Assembly: GCA_019459145.1 (NCBI GenBank)
Contig: JAIBEK010000038.1
Location: 18,410 to 82,409 of the forward strand
Origin: Arenimonas sp.
GTDB lineage: Bacteria > Pseudomonadota > Alphaproteobacteria > Rhizobiales > Rhizobiaceae
Reading direction: 5' to 3'
Length of the DNA stretch: 64,000 bases
Shown: piece after piece, positions 23,661 to 32,163 of the stretch
Numbering within the stretch: position 1 is the first letter of the stretch
Layout of the letters: every line of letters begins with the position of its first letter
Position numbers and translations under genes: made by a program
Notes under the pieces: model-generated
Seen by the model: the letters and a program-made list of their open reading frames with translations, nothing else
Database searches by the model: none
Told to the model about the DNA's origin: nothing

Positions 23661-24767
23661 ATGCCATCGAATTCCGCGCCGCTTTCCTTCGACATTAAGC
23701 CCAGTGCCAACCCGATGCCCGAGGCCGACCGCCTCGCTGCCTTCGACAATCTCGGGTTCGGCACGCTGTTTACCGATCATATGGCTGTCATCCGCTGGAG
23801 CGAGGGCAAGGGCTGGCATGCGGCGGAAGTCACCGCGCGTGCGCCGTTCCCGATCGATCCGGCCGCAAGCGTGCTGCACTATGCGCAGGAGATTTTCGAG
23901 GGCATGAAGGCCTATCGCACCGCCGATGGTCGCGCCGTGCTGTTTCGCCCGGAGGAAAACGCCCGCCGCTTCAACGAATCGGCCCGCCGCATGGCTATGC
24001 CGGAACTGCCGGAGGCGGATTTCCTCGCGTCCGTCGAGAATCTGGTGAAACTCGACGCCCGGTGGATCCCCGCGGGCGAGGGCAGCAGCCTCTATCTGCG
24101 TCCCTTCATGTTCGCCAGCGAGACCTTCCTCGGCGTCAGGCCGTCGAAGGAGTACATCTTCTGCGTCATCGCATCGCCGGTCGGCCCCTATTTCAAGGGT
24201 GGCGCCAAGCCGGTCAGCATCTGGGTGTCGCAGGACTATACCCGCGCCGCCCCCGGCGGGACCGGTGCCGCCAAGTGCGGCGGCAATTATGCGGCAAGCC
24301 TCGTCGCCCAGGCCGAAGCCTATGCCAAGGGCTGTGACCAGGTCGTCTTCCTCGATGCCGCCGAACACAAATGGGTCGAGGAACTCGGCGGCATGAACGT
24401 GTTCTTCGTCATGGACGACGGATCGATCGTCACCCCACCGCTCGGGGGCACCATCCTGCCCGGCATTACCCGCAAGTCGCTGATCGCGCTCGCCCGTGAA
24501 GAGGGCGTGACCGTCAACGAGAAGCCCTATTCCTTCGACGAGTGGAAGGCGGACGCGGCCAGCGGCAGGCTGAAGGAGGCCTTTGCCTGCGGCACCGCCG
24601 CCGTTGTCGCCGCGATCGGCACGGTCAGGTTCCCGCAAGGCGAATTCCAGATCGGCGGCGGCGAGACCGGTCCGCTGACGGCCCGGCTGCGCGACGCGCT
24701 GGTCGGCATCCAGCGCGGCCAGAGCAATGACCGCCACGGCTGGATCCACGTCATCGAAGGCGTCTGA
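23661..24767 (+). CDS. ilvE: Branched-chain amino acid aminotransferase
   Basis: A 368-residue class IV PLP enzyme that interconverts Leu, Ile and Val with their 2-keto acids. Typical blocks are LHYAQEIFEGMKAYR near residue 80, KCGGNYAASLVAQAEA near residue 205 with the PLP Lys, and GTAAVVAAIG near residue 310. The type II BCAT length fits. The ribosome site is weak. It follows ETF-QO by 234 bases. Confidence 0.9.
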   Translation: MPSNSAPLSFDIKPSANPMPEADRLAAFDNLGFGTLFTDHMAVIRWSEGKGWHAAEVTARAPFPIDPAASVLHYAQEIFEGMKAYRTADGRAVLFRPEENARRFNESARRMAMPELPEADFLASVENLVKLDARWIPAGEGSSLYLRPFMFASETFLGVRPSKEYIFCVIASPVGPYFKGGAKPVSIWVSQDYTRAAPGGTGAAKCGGNYAASLVAQAEAYAKGCDQVVFLDAAEHKWVEELGGMNVFFVMDDGSIVTPPLGGTILPGITRKSLIALAREEGVTVNEKPYSFDEWKADAASGRLKEAFACGTAAVVAAIGTVRFPQGEFQIGGGETGPLTARLRDALVGIQRGQSNDRHGWIHVIEGV

Positions 24768-24792
24768 TTAAGCGTCGGTCTGTTCGTTTGAC

Positions 24793-24829
24793 CCATGAGG
24801 CCCGTTCCCAGCGCGAACGGGCCTCATGG
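24793..24829. terminator. Bidirectional terminator hairpin
   Basis: CCATGAGGCCCGTTC and GAACGGGCCTCATGG form a perfect 15-pair stem with a seven-base loop. It lies between convergent ilvE and DoxX genes and can serve both. On the plus strand it is followed by CGTTTTC. Confidence 0.8.
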
Positions 24830-24861
24830 CGTTTTCGGCCGCCGGCCTGGCCGTTCCGGCG

Positions 24862-25257
24862 CTATCGCTCCGCCTTCCAGGCGACCACCATCAATGCGCC
24901 GACGATCGAGATGTGCTCCATCACCACATAGAATTCGATGGTTTTGAAGGGTTCTTCCATCGTCCAGAAATTATGCGCGATCGGGATGGTGAGAAGGGTG
25001 AAGACGCCGAGCATGCCGGCGCCGAGCCAGGTCCAGCGGTTGAGGATGATCAGCGCCGAGCCGACGATCTGGACGATGATCGTGGCCACCGCGAAGACGG
25101 CGGGCGGGTTGAGGCCGAAATGCGCCATCTCGCCGACGGCGCCGGGGAAATCGAGCAGCTTGGCGATGCCGCTCGCCCAGAACATGAAGGTGAGCGTGAT
25201 CCGGGCGAGATAGCCGAACCAGCTGGTTGTGGTCAAAGAAGTAATGAAATCGGTCAT
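24862..25257 (-). CDS. DoxX-family membrane protein
   Basis: A 131-residue protein with four hydrophobic segments. LARITLTFMFWASGIAKLLDFPG near the N-terminus is the DoxX signature, with NPPAVFAVATIIVQIVGSALI and later IAHNFW following. It begins MTDFITSL after GGGGGAT; the frame extends 21 codons upstream without a start signal. The family is membrane-bound and often redox or stress related; the specific role is unknown. Confidence 0.8.
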   Translation of the reverse strand: MTDFITSLTTTSWFGYLARITLTFMFWASGIAKLLDFPGAVGEMAHFGLNPPAVFAVATIIVQIVGSALIILNRWTWLGAGMLGVFTLLTIPIAHNFWTMEEPFKTIEFYVVMEHISIVGALMVVAWKAER

Positions 25258-25504
25258 CAAGTATCCCCCAAGTTTAAACATGCGCAGTCTGGCCATTTTG
25301 TGCGCCTTGGCAATGGTCAAATCCTGCCATGACGGGAAGACGCGCTTCGCGCGCGTTAATCCGTCTCTTTGCCCTATCCGACCGGGGCTCCGCTTTTTGA
25401 CCGATGCCGCTCAGCCCTTAATGATCCTGCGCCTGTCTTAACCCGGCATTAACCATAAAATTCTTAAGTTTGGACCCATGTGAAGACTCACTGGGGGCCT
25501 TGAG

Positions 25505-26119
25505 ATGACGATTTCCCGCCGCAGCCTGTTGATCGGCCTGCCGCTGCTGCTGGCCGGTTGCCAGACCGGACCGAGCCAGCAATCCATGTATGATGCGCGT
25601 CCGAACGAGCCGCATCCGATGAAGAGGGTGCCGATCGACAAGATCAAGCCGGAATTGCGCCGCCAGGAGGTCGCCTACGAGACGAGCCAGCCGGCCGGCA
25701 CGATCGTCGTCGACACACCGGCCCGCCGGCTCTATTACGTTCTCGGCAATGGCCGCGCCATCCGCTACGGGGTGGGCGTCGGCCGCAATGGCTATGCGCT
25801 GGCCGGGGTGGCCTCCATCGGCCGAAAGGCGGAATGGCCGAGCTGGACGCCGTCGCCCAACATGTTGCGCACCAATCCGGAAAGAAACATGAGATATGCC
25901 GGCGGCGTTCCGGGCGGTATCAACAATCCGCTCGGCGCCCGCGCCCTCTATCTTTATCGCGGCGGCAACGACACCATGTTCCGCATCCACGGCACCAATC
26001 AGCCTCAGTCGATCGGCCAGGCCATGTCGTCCGGCTGCATCCGCATGATGAACCACGACGTGATCGACCTCTATGAGCGCGCCAAGGTCGGCGGCCGGGT
26101 CGTGGTCTTGCAGGCCTGA
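25505..26119 (+). CDS. L,D-transpeptidase (YkuD) lipoprotein
   Basis: A 204-residue exported protein that should form 3-3 peptidoglycan cross-links or anchor proteins to peptidoglycan. A lipobox-type LLLAGCQ follows the signal peptide, so it is probably a lipoprotein. The YkuD domain has FRIHGTNQPQSIGQAMSSGC with the catalytic His and Cys in the SSGCIRM motif. GAG in CTTGAG precedes the ATG. Confidence 0.9.
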   Translation: MTISRRSLLIGLPLLLAGCQTGPSQQSMYDARPNEPHPMKRVPIDKIKPELRRQEVAYETSQPAGTIVVDTPARRLYYVLGNGRAIRYGVGVGRNGYALAGVASIGRKAEWPSWTPSPNMLRTNPERNMRYAGGVPGGINNPLGARALYLYRGGNDTMFRIHGTNQPQSIGQAMSSGCIRMMNHDVIDLYERAKVGGRVVVLQA

Positions 26120-26144
26120 GGACTGGCTGCGGTTCAGGCCGATA

Positions 26145-27056
26145 TCAGCGTCCGGCGCGGCCCGAGAGCAGTCCGGTCGACAAGAGCACGCCGGCGCCGG
26201 TGACCAGCGTCGCCAGGATTGTCACCATGCCGAGCGGCTCGCCGAGCAGCATTGTGCCGCCGATCGCTGCCGCAACCGGCGTGACGGCGGTATAGGCGGC
26301 AGCTTGCGTCCCGCCGAGGCTGCGTACCGCCGTACCATAGAGCACGGTGGCCAGCAGGCCGGACAGTAGCCCCTGCGTCACGAATTGCAGGCCGGTTTCC
26401 GCAATCGGTGCGGTCATGAGATGGGTACCGAGGACGGGGATGAGCGCGAGGTTGATGATCGTCGACCAGATGCAGATCAGCGCGCCGCCCTCGAAGGCCG
26501 AAAGTCCCGACTTGCGGAAGGCATGGGTGTAGATCGCCCACAGTGTCGCCCCGGCCGGCAGCACCGTATAGCTGACCCAGGACAGGCGACCGGACGACAG
26601 ATTGTCCACCAGCAGCAGGATGCCGCCGGCAAGAATGGCCAGCATGCCGAGCTTGCGCATGCGATCGGGTCGTTCGCCGAGAAGTAGGATGCCGATCAGC
26701 GCGGCGGCCAGCGGCATGACGCCGGGCAGAAGCACGCCGGCGGCGGAGGCAGGCGTCGCCTTCATGCCGAAGCCGACCAGTTGGAAGAACGGCGCGCCGG
26801 AGCCCAGCACCATCAGCACCAGCGTCCATTTCGGCGTGCCCCTGGGCCAGAGCCCGGTACGCAGCCAGAAGGGAGAGAGCAGGAGGGCGGGCACGCCATA
26901 GCGCAGCAGGCTGAGGTCGAGCGCCGACAGCGAGGTGCCGACGCTGTGTCGCGTCGAGATCAGCCAGGCCGCCCAGATCAGCACGACCGACAGGGCAGAG
27001 GCGGCGCCGAGGCCGGCGGATAGCGGAGGTCGGGTGGCGGGGCTGGCGGCGGTCAT
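26145..27056 (-). CDS. DMT-superfamily (EamA) transporter
   Basis: A 303-residue inner-membrane protein with about ten hydrophobic segments. RYGVPALLLSPFWLRTGL and ASAAGVLLPGVMPLAAALIGILLLGE belong to the first EamA repeat and AAYTAVTPVAAAIGGTMLLGE to the second. AAGGAG precedes the ATG at 27056. It diverges from an Lrp/AsnC gene across 125 bases, so it is likely an amino-acid or metabolite exporter controlled by it. Confidence 0.85.
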   Translation of the reverse strand: MTAASPATRPPLSAGLGAASALSVVLIWAAWLISTRHSVGTSLSALDLSLLRYGVPALLLSPFWLRTGLWPRGTPKWTLVLMVLGSGAPFFQLVGFGMKATPASAAGVLLPGVMPLAAALIGILLLGERPDRMRKLGMLAILAGGILLLVDNLSSGRLSWVSYTVLPAGATLWAIYTHAFRKSGLSAFEGGALICIWSTIINLALIPVLGTHLMTAPIAETGLQFVTQGLLSGLLATVLYGTAVRSLGGTQAAAYTAVTPVAAAIGGTMLLGEPLGMVTILATLVTGAGVLLSTGLLSGRAGR

Positions 27057-27181
27057 GGAATGCTCCTTGAATGAAGGCGCCAGTTTAGCCCCGGCGCTCG
27101 TGGTGTGTCCTTGCCATTTGTACTTGCCTGACCGCGTCGATTGGCACAAAATTGCGCAGACCTGGAGAATGGTTCGGAAGA

Positions 27182-27658
27182 ATGCCAAAACTCGACAAAT
27201 TCGATCTAGCGATCCTCGCCGCGCTGCAAGACGATGCGCGGGCGACCAATGTCGAGATCGCCGAGCGGGTGAACCTCTCTCCGTCACCCTGCCTGAGGCG
27301 CATCCGGATGTTGGAGGAGGCAGGAATCATCCGTGGCTACCGCGCCGACCTCGACCGGCGGGCGCTGGGTCTGGAACTGACGGTCTTCGTCGCCTTCAAG
27401 GTGGCCCATCACACCCGCGAACATGCCCAGGCCTTCCAGCAGGCGCTGCAGGATCTGCCGGAAGTGGTCGGCTGCTACATGATTTCCGGCCATTCTGATT
27501 TCATGGCCGAAGTGGTGGTCGAGAACCTTGGCGCCTATGAGGCGCTTCTGACCGACAAACTGCTGGTCCTGCCGCATGTCACCGACATCCAGTCAAACTT
27601 CGCCATCCGCAGCGTCAAGACCGGCGGCCCGCTGAAGCTGCCGGCGGTCAAGGGGTAG
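27182..27658 (+). CDS. Lrp/AsnC-family transcriptional regulator
   Basis: A 158-residue regulator. The helix-turn-helix (DLAILAALQDDARATNVEIA, then NLSPSPCLRRIRMLEEAGII) is at the N-terminus and the RAM effector-binding domain follows (VVGCYMISGHSDFMAEVV). It starts MPKLDKFD; the frame is open ten codons earlier but without a ribosome site. It diverges from the DMT transporter and probably regulates it in response to an amino acid. Confidence 0.9.
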   Translation: MPKLDKFDLAILAALQDDARATNVEIAERVNLSPSPCLRRIRMLEEAGIIRGYRADLDRRALGLELTVFVAFKVAHHTREHAQAFQQALQDLPEVVGCYMISGHSDFMAEVVVENLGAYEALLTDKLLVLPHVTDIQSNFAIRSVKTGGPLKLPAVKG

Positions 27659-27685
27659 GGATATTCGGTCCGCGCCGAAGGAACA

Positions 27686-27711
27686 CGAGGCGGGGGCGGA
27701 CCCCCGCCTCG
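27686..27711. terminator. GC-rich hairpin between convergent genes
   Basis: CGAGGCGGGGG and CCCCCGCCTCG form an eleven-pair perfect stem with a four-base loop. It lies between the Lrp gene and the quinone oxidoreductase gene, which converge. No U tract is visible on either strand. Confidence 0.65.
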
Positions 27712-27720
27712 ACGTCGTGG

Positions 27721-28737
27721 TCAGAAGCCCTCGAGCACGATCTTGCCCTTTGTCCGGCCGGACTCGATCAGTCCGTGCGCCTTCTTCAGATTGGCGGCGT
27801 TGATGGTGCCGAGCGTTTCGGTCAGCGTCGTGCGGATCTGGCCGCTGTCCACCAGTTCGGCGACGTGGGTGAGCAGCTTGTGTTGCTCGATCATGTCGGC
27901 GGTCTGGAACACGGCGCGGGTGAACATCGATTCCCAGTGGATCGACACCGCCTTGCCCTTGAACGGCATGACGTCGAAGCCGCCCTTGATTTCGTCGATG
28001 ATGCCGAACCGCCCCTGCGGTGCGATGATCGCCAGGAGATCGGCTGCATGCAGATCGCTGCGGGTGACCGAGAAGATGAAGGCCGGCGCGCCGATGTCGA
28101 GCTCCGCGTATTGTGGCGCCAGCGCCTGGCTGTGGTCGAGAACGTGATGGGCGCCCAGATCCTTGACCCACTCGCTGGTTTCCGGCCGGGACGTGGTGGT
28201 GATGATGGTAAGGCTCGTCAGGGCGCGAGCGAGTTGGATCGCCATCGAACCGACGCCGCCTGCGCCGCCGGTGACGAGCAGGGCGTTGTTGGCTCCGGCG
28301 ATCTTGTCGTGCACCTTCAGCCTGTGGAACAGCATTTCATAGGCGGTAATCGCGGTCAGCGGGATCGCCGCCGCTTCGGCGAAGCTCAGGCTTTTCGGCT
28401 TCAATCCGACGATGCGCTCGTCCACGAGATGGAATTCGGCGTTGGTGCCCGGACGGTTGATGACGCCGGCATAGAAAACCTCGTCGCCGGGTTTGAACAG
28501 GGTGACGTTCTCGCCGACCGCCTTGACCACGCCCGAGGCGTCGTAACCGAGAATGCGGTGCTGTCCGGGTTCCGGCTGGGCGGCGGATCGGACCTTGGTG
28601 TCGACCGGGTTCACCGAGACGGCCTTCACCTCGACCAGCAGGTCATGTCCCCGGGCTTCCGGAACGGGGAGGTCGATGTCGACCAGCGAAGTCTCTGCGG
28701 TGATGGGTTGGGGCGTCTGGTAGCCGACTGCACGCAT
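27721..28737 (-). CDS. Zinc-type alcohol dehydrogenase family / quinone oxidoreductase
   Basis: A 338-residue medium-chain dehydrogenase/reductase. It has VNPVDTKVR and YDASGVVKAVG near the N-terminus, and the NADP motif VTGGAGGVGSMAIQLA near residue 155. No structural zinc Cys cluster is present, as is normal for quinone oxidoreductases. It diverges from an HxlR regulator across a striking dyad. HxlR/quinone-reductase pairs respond to quinones or electrophiles in other bacteria, so a detoxifying role is likely. Confidence 0.85.
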   Translation of the reverse strand: MRAVGYQTPQPITAETSLVDIDLPVPEARGHDLLVEVKAVSVNPVDTKVRSAAQPEPGQHRILGYDASGVVKAVGENVTLFKPGDEVFYAGVINRPGTNAEFHLVDERIVGLKPKSLSFAEAAAIPLTAITAYEMLFHRLKVHDKIAGANNALLVTGGAGGVGSMAIQLARALTSLTIITTTSRPETSEWVKDLGAHHVLDHSQALAPQYAELDIGAPAFIFSVTRSDLHAADLLAIIAPQGRFGIIDEIKGGFDVMPFKGKAVSIHWESMFTRAVFQTADMIEQHKLLTHVAELVDSGQIRTTLTETLGTINAANLKKAHGLIESGRTKGKIVLEGF

Positions 28738-28804
28738 GGACGGTCTCCTTCAGGGGTTTGCACGTTCTTCAATTGCTACGTATATTCCCAGGATGCAAGA
28801 ATGC

Positions 28805-28834
28805 ACATTTTATGTCTATAGGGGCATAAAATGT
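28805..28834. promoter_or_regulatory. Thirty-base operator-like dyad between oxidoreductase and hxlR
   Basis: ACATTTTATG and CATAAAATGT are perfect ten-base arms with a ten-base spacer. It is midway between the two divergent starts (28737 and 28861) and is AT-rich in a GC-rich genome. It is the obvious candidate site for the HxlR dimer. Confidence 0.65.
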
Positions 28835-28838
28835 ATGT

Positions 28839-28856
28839 AGTATCAAAAAGGATACT
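28839..28856 (+). promoter_or_regulatory. Hairpin overlapping the hxlR ribosome site
   Basis: AGTATC-AAAAAG-GATACT is a perfect six-base inverted repeat. The AAGGA ribosome site of the hxlR gene overlaps its loop and right arm, five bases before the ATG. It could modulate translation or be a second operator. Confidence 0.45.
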
Positions 28857-28860
28857 GTAA

Positions 28861-29274
28861 ATGTCCCGACCGCGCGCCAAACTGACGAACAATTTCCCCG
28901 GCTGTCCGGTCGAGTCGACCCTGAGCCTGCTCGACGGCAAGTGGAAGGGCGTGATCCTCTTCCATCTGCTGAACGACGGGACGCTGCGCTTCAATGAATT
29001 GCGGCGCAGGCTTTCGGCGGTGACGCAGCGCATGCTGACCAAGCAGCTGCGCGAGCTGGAGGAAGCCGGCATCGTCGCGCGCAAGGTCTTTGCCGTGGTG
29101 CCGCCGCGGGTCGATTATTCGCTCACCCCGCTCGGCCTGAGCCTCGAGCCGGTGATCCTGGCGCTCGACACCTGGGGCAAGAGCCATGTGGTCTGCAAGA
29201 ACGGGGTGAAGACCGTGTCCCTGCCCGAGGAACAGGCGGCAGCAATCGACGCGGATGCCCGCTCAGCGGCCTGA
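28861..29274 (+). CDS. HxlR-family transcriptional regulator
   Basis: A 137-residue winged-helix regulator. CPVESTLSLLDGKWKGVILF is the HxlR N-terminal signature with a Cys that often senses redox or electrophiles; LRFNELRRRLSAVTQRMLTKQLRELEEAGIV is the recognition region. It diverges from the quinone oxidoreductase and overlaps the convergent MFS gene by 12 bases at the 3' end. Confidence 0.9.
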   Translation: MSRPRAKLTNNFPGCPVESTLSLLDGKWKGVILFHLLNDGTLRFNELRRRLSAVTQRMLTKQLRELEEAGIVARKVFAVVPPRVDYSLTPLGLSLEPVILALDTWGKSHVVCKNGVKTVSLPEEQAAAIDADARSAA

Positions 29275-30498
29275 GCCGCGCTTCTCGATCAGGACGGAGA
29301 GCAGGAAGATCACAAGGCCGAGAGCTGACAGGGCGGCGCCGACGAAACCGGTCGCGCCATAGCCAAATCCCCAGGTGATCACCAGACCACCGAGCCAGGC
29401 GCCGAGCGCATTGGCGATGTTGAAGGCGGAATGGTTGGAGGCCGCCGCCAGCGTCTGGGCATCGGCCGCGACATCCATCAGCCGGGTCTGCACGGCCGGG
29501 CAGGCGGCAAAGCCGCAACCGGTGAGGAACACGCAGATGCACAGCATGACGGGATCATGCGCGGTCAGGGAAAAGATGCTCATCAGCACGACATTGAAGG
29601 CGAGCATGCCGCCGATCGTGCCCTTCAGCGAATAGTCGGCCATGCGCGAGCCGAGGACATTGCCGACATTCATGCCGATACCGAACAGCGCCAGAACGAT
29701 TGCCACCATGCTGGCCGGAAGGCCGGCGGTGTCGGTGGTGGTCTTGGCGATATAGCTGAAGATCGAGAACATGCCGCCAAAGCCGACGGCGGCGACGGCG
29801 AGCGTCAGCCAGACCTGCAGCCGGCCGAACGCGCCGAGTTCGCGGCGGATGCTGGCGCCGTCCGCCACCTTGTCCTTCGGCAGGTAGAGCGCAATCAACA
29901 CGACGGTCACAACGGCGATGGCGCCGACCATCAGGAACGCCGCCCGCCAGCTCATCATCTGGCCGAGCAAGGTGGCGATCGGCGTGCCGATCAGGGTGGC
30001 GATGGTCAGCCCGAGCATGACCCGCCCGACGGCGCGGGCGCGCCGATGCGGCGGCACCATGGAGGCGGCGACCAGGGCGGCCACGCCGAAATAGGCGCCG
30101 TGCGGCAGGCCGGTGATAAAACGCAGCGCGGTAAAGGAGAGAAAGTCGGGGGCGAGCGCGCTCATGACATTGCCGATGGCGAAGACGCCCATCAGAGCCA
30201 GAAGCAGGGTGCGGCGCGACAGTTTTGCCGCGAGCACGGCGATGATCGGCGCGCCGATCACCACGCCCAGCGCATAGGCGCTGATGACCTGGCCGGCCTC
30301 CGGCACGCTGACACCGTAAGCCGTGGCCACCTCCGGCAGCAGCCCCATGATGACGAACTCCCCGGTGCCGATGCCGAAACCGCCCGCGGCAAGCGCGATC
30401 TCGATCAAGATCATCATTAGCGGCGTCAGCGTCTGGGCGGGGGCGGTCGTTTCCGTACCGGTTCCAAGATCGGGGCGAAGGGCGCTACAGTCGGTCAT
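29263..30498 (-). CDS. MFS transporter of the arabinose-efflux type
   Basis: A 411-residue inner-membrane protein with twelve predicted segments. GTGEFVIMGLLPEVA near the N-terminus and GLPHGAYFGVAALVAASMVP near residue 120 are typical of the AraJ/YdhP-like drug or sugar efflux group. The first ATG with a normal N-terminus is at 30498; the long upstream frame is intergenic. Its 3' end overlaps hxlR. The substrate is unknown. Confidence 0.85.
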   Translation of the reverse strand: MTDCSALRPDLGTGTETTAPAQTLTPLMMILIEIALAAGGFGIGTGEFVIMGLLPEVATAYGVSVPEAGQVISAYALGVVIGAPIIAVLAAKLSRRTLLLALMGVFAIGNVMSALAPDFLSFTALRFITGLPHGAYFGVAALVAASMVPPHRRARAVGRVMLGLTIATLIGTPIATLLGQMMSWRAAFLMVGAIAVVTVVLIALYLPKDKVADGASIRRELGAFGRLQVWLTLAVAAVGFGGMFSIFSYIAKTTTDTAGLPASMVAIVLALFGIGMNVGNVLGSRMADYSLKGTIGGMLAFNVVLMSIFSLTAHDPVMLCICVFLTGCGFAACPAVQTRLMDVAADAQTLAAASNHSAFNIANALGAWLGGLVITWGFGYGATGFVGAALSALGLVIFLLSVLIEKRGSGR

Positions 30499-30787
30499 GC
30501 AATCACCTTGGGTCGGCCGCTTCGTTGCGGTCGAGAAAGGACGGGGAGGAACGGTCTGGCGTGGGGGCATCCGGGCGTGCCCGGTTGCGTAGATCTTTGC
30601 GGAAGGTGATTTGACGGTTATCATGTTCTTGTGCGCTGCCGCAAAGCCTGTGTGTGCTGCCGCTTGATTTTTGTCCGGCCGATCCCGACTTCCAGGGGAG
30701 AGACGAAACCATTCCCGGTGTGCCGCGTTGATCGACGCTGCCCGCAGCTGCGAAAATCCTGCCGGATGGCGGAGCGGAAAAGGATCC

Positions 30788-31708
30788 ATGAAACTCACAG
30801 CGGTATTCAATCGGGACGGCGGTACGTTCAAGACCACCGACATGGACGCCTATTGCGCCCGCGCGGACGAGATCTTCCGTGCCGCCGGCCATGACATATC
30901 CTTCAGCGTGGTGGAAGGGCGCGACGTGGTGGAGCGGCTGGAGGCGGCGGCGTGTGAGGAAGGCATCGATGCGCTGATCGCCGGGGGTGGCGACGGCACG
31001 ATCTCGGCCGCCGCCGGCATCGCCTGGAAGGCGGGGATACCGCTCGGCGTCGTGCCGGCGGGAACGATGAACCTGTTTGCCCGCTCGCTGAAACTGCCGC
31101 TCGATATTCACGCCGTTCTGGAAACGCTGGCCCAGGGCCGGGTTCAGGCCGTCGATATCGCAACGGTCAACGACCGCCCCTTCGTCCATCAGTTTTCCGC
31201 CGGTCTGCATGCTCGCATGGTGCGCATGCGCAATGCCATGGATTTCGCCTCGCGACTCGGCAAGATGCGGGCGAGCACGCGCGCGGCGCTCGGCGTCATG
31301 CTGCGCCCGTCGCGCTTCGAGGTGATCTTCGACATCGACCATGACGGGCGAAACGAGCATCGTGTTGTCTCGGCGATTTCGGTATCTAACAATCCGTTCG
31401 GCGAAAACCCGCTGTTCTTCGCCGACGACCTGACCACCGGCAAGCTCGGCGTCTATCTGGCCGATCCGTTGAAGCCGGTCGGCGTGGCCAAACTGGCGCT
31501 CGACATTGTTCGCGGCCGGCTGAAGGACAATGAGGCGGTCAACGCCACCACCGCCGAACGCGTGAGGCTGCATTTCCCCAAGCGCCGTCACGGGGCGCTC
31601 TGCGTCGTCGACGGTGAATTGTTGCGGATGCCGCGCGACGTGGACATTCGGGTGCATGCCGGAGAATTGAAGGTTCTGGTGCCTGCTGCCGATCCGTCTT
31701 CGGCCTGA
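30788..31708 (+). CDS. Diacylglycerol/lipid kinase family protein
   Basis: A 306-residue kinase of the DAGK catalytic family (YegS/sphingosine-kinase-like). The nucleotide motif is AGGGDGTISAAAG near residue 65, followed by PLGVVPAGTMNLFARSL. It should phosphorylate diacylglycerol or a related lipid at the inner membrane. AAAAGGATCC precedes the ATG. It is monocistronic. Confidence 0.85.
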   Translation: MKLTAVFNRDGGTFKTTDMDAYCARADEIFRAAGHDISFSVVEGRDVVERLEAAACEEGIDALIAGGGDGTISAAAGIAWKAGIPLGVVPAGTMNLFARSLKLPLDIHAVLETLAQGRVQAVDIATVNDRPFVHQFSAGLHARMVRMRNAMDFASRLGKMRASTRAALGVMLRPSRFEVIFDIDHDGRNEHRVVSAISVSNNPFGENPLFFADDLTTGKLGVYLADPLKPVGVAKLALDIVRGRLKDNEAVNATTAERVRLHFPKRRHGALCVVDGELLRMPRDVDIRVHAGELKVLVPAADPSSA

Positions 31709-31728
31709 CTGCAAGCGGTCGTTTCCGC

Positions 31729-32163
31729 TCAGTTCTGCGGGTAGATCACACCCTTACGCAGGATCAGGTTGGCGTAGAGCGCCGGCTCGCCGGTCTGCAC
31801 CACCGTATGGGCCGCCTTCACCCTTTTGTAGAAATCCTGGCCGACCAGTGGCACGACCCGGCGTACGGGTTCATGCCGGGCGCAGCAGGCGATCATCTGC
31901 TGGTGGATCGGGTCGAGCCGCTCGGCGTCGCTTCCGACCGTGGAGCGGAAGATCGCCTCGGGCACGAAATCGTCGATCGGCATAAGGCTGAGAATGGCGT
32001 TGACCACGGCGACGATGCCGTGGCCGTCAAGGCGAACCAGGCGCCTCGCATGCTCGAGGGCGGGATAATTGCCGTCGACGACGGCGATTTCGTCGCCATG
32101 GCCCATGGCGCGCAGCGTCGCCAGCAGATCGGGGCTCAATAGCGGGTCAATTCCCTTCAGCAT
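31729..32163 (-). CDS. RbsD/FucU-family sugar mutarotase
   Basis: A 144-residue protein of the RbsD/FucU fold that interconverts sugar anomers or pyranose/furanose forms. MLKGIDPLLSPDLLATLRAMGHGDEI is the family N-terminus with the catalytic-region Gly-His-Gly, and LYANLILRKGVIYP is the conserved C-terminus. Its start overlaps the 3' end of frcR by 17 bases, so the two are co-transcribed. In this location it may act on fructose or a related ketose (inference). Confidence 0.85.
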   Translation of the reverse strand: MLKGIDPLLSPDLLATLRAMGHGDEIAVVDGNYPALEHARRLVRLDGHGIVAVVNAILSLMPIDDFVPEAIFRSTVGSDAERLDPIHQQMIACCARHEPVRRVVPLVGQDFYKRVKAAHTVVQTGEPALYANLILRKGVIYPQN

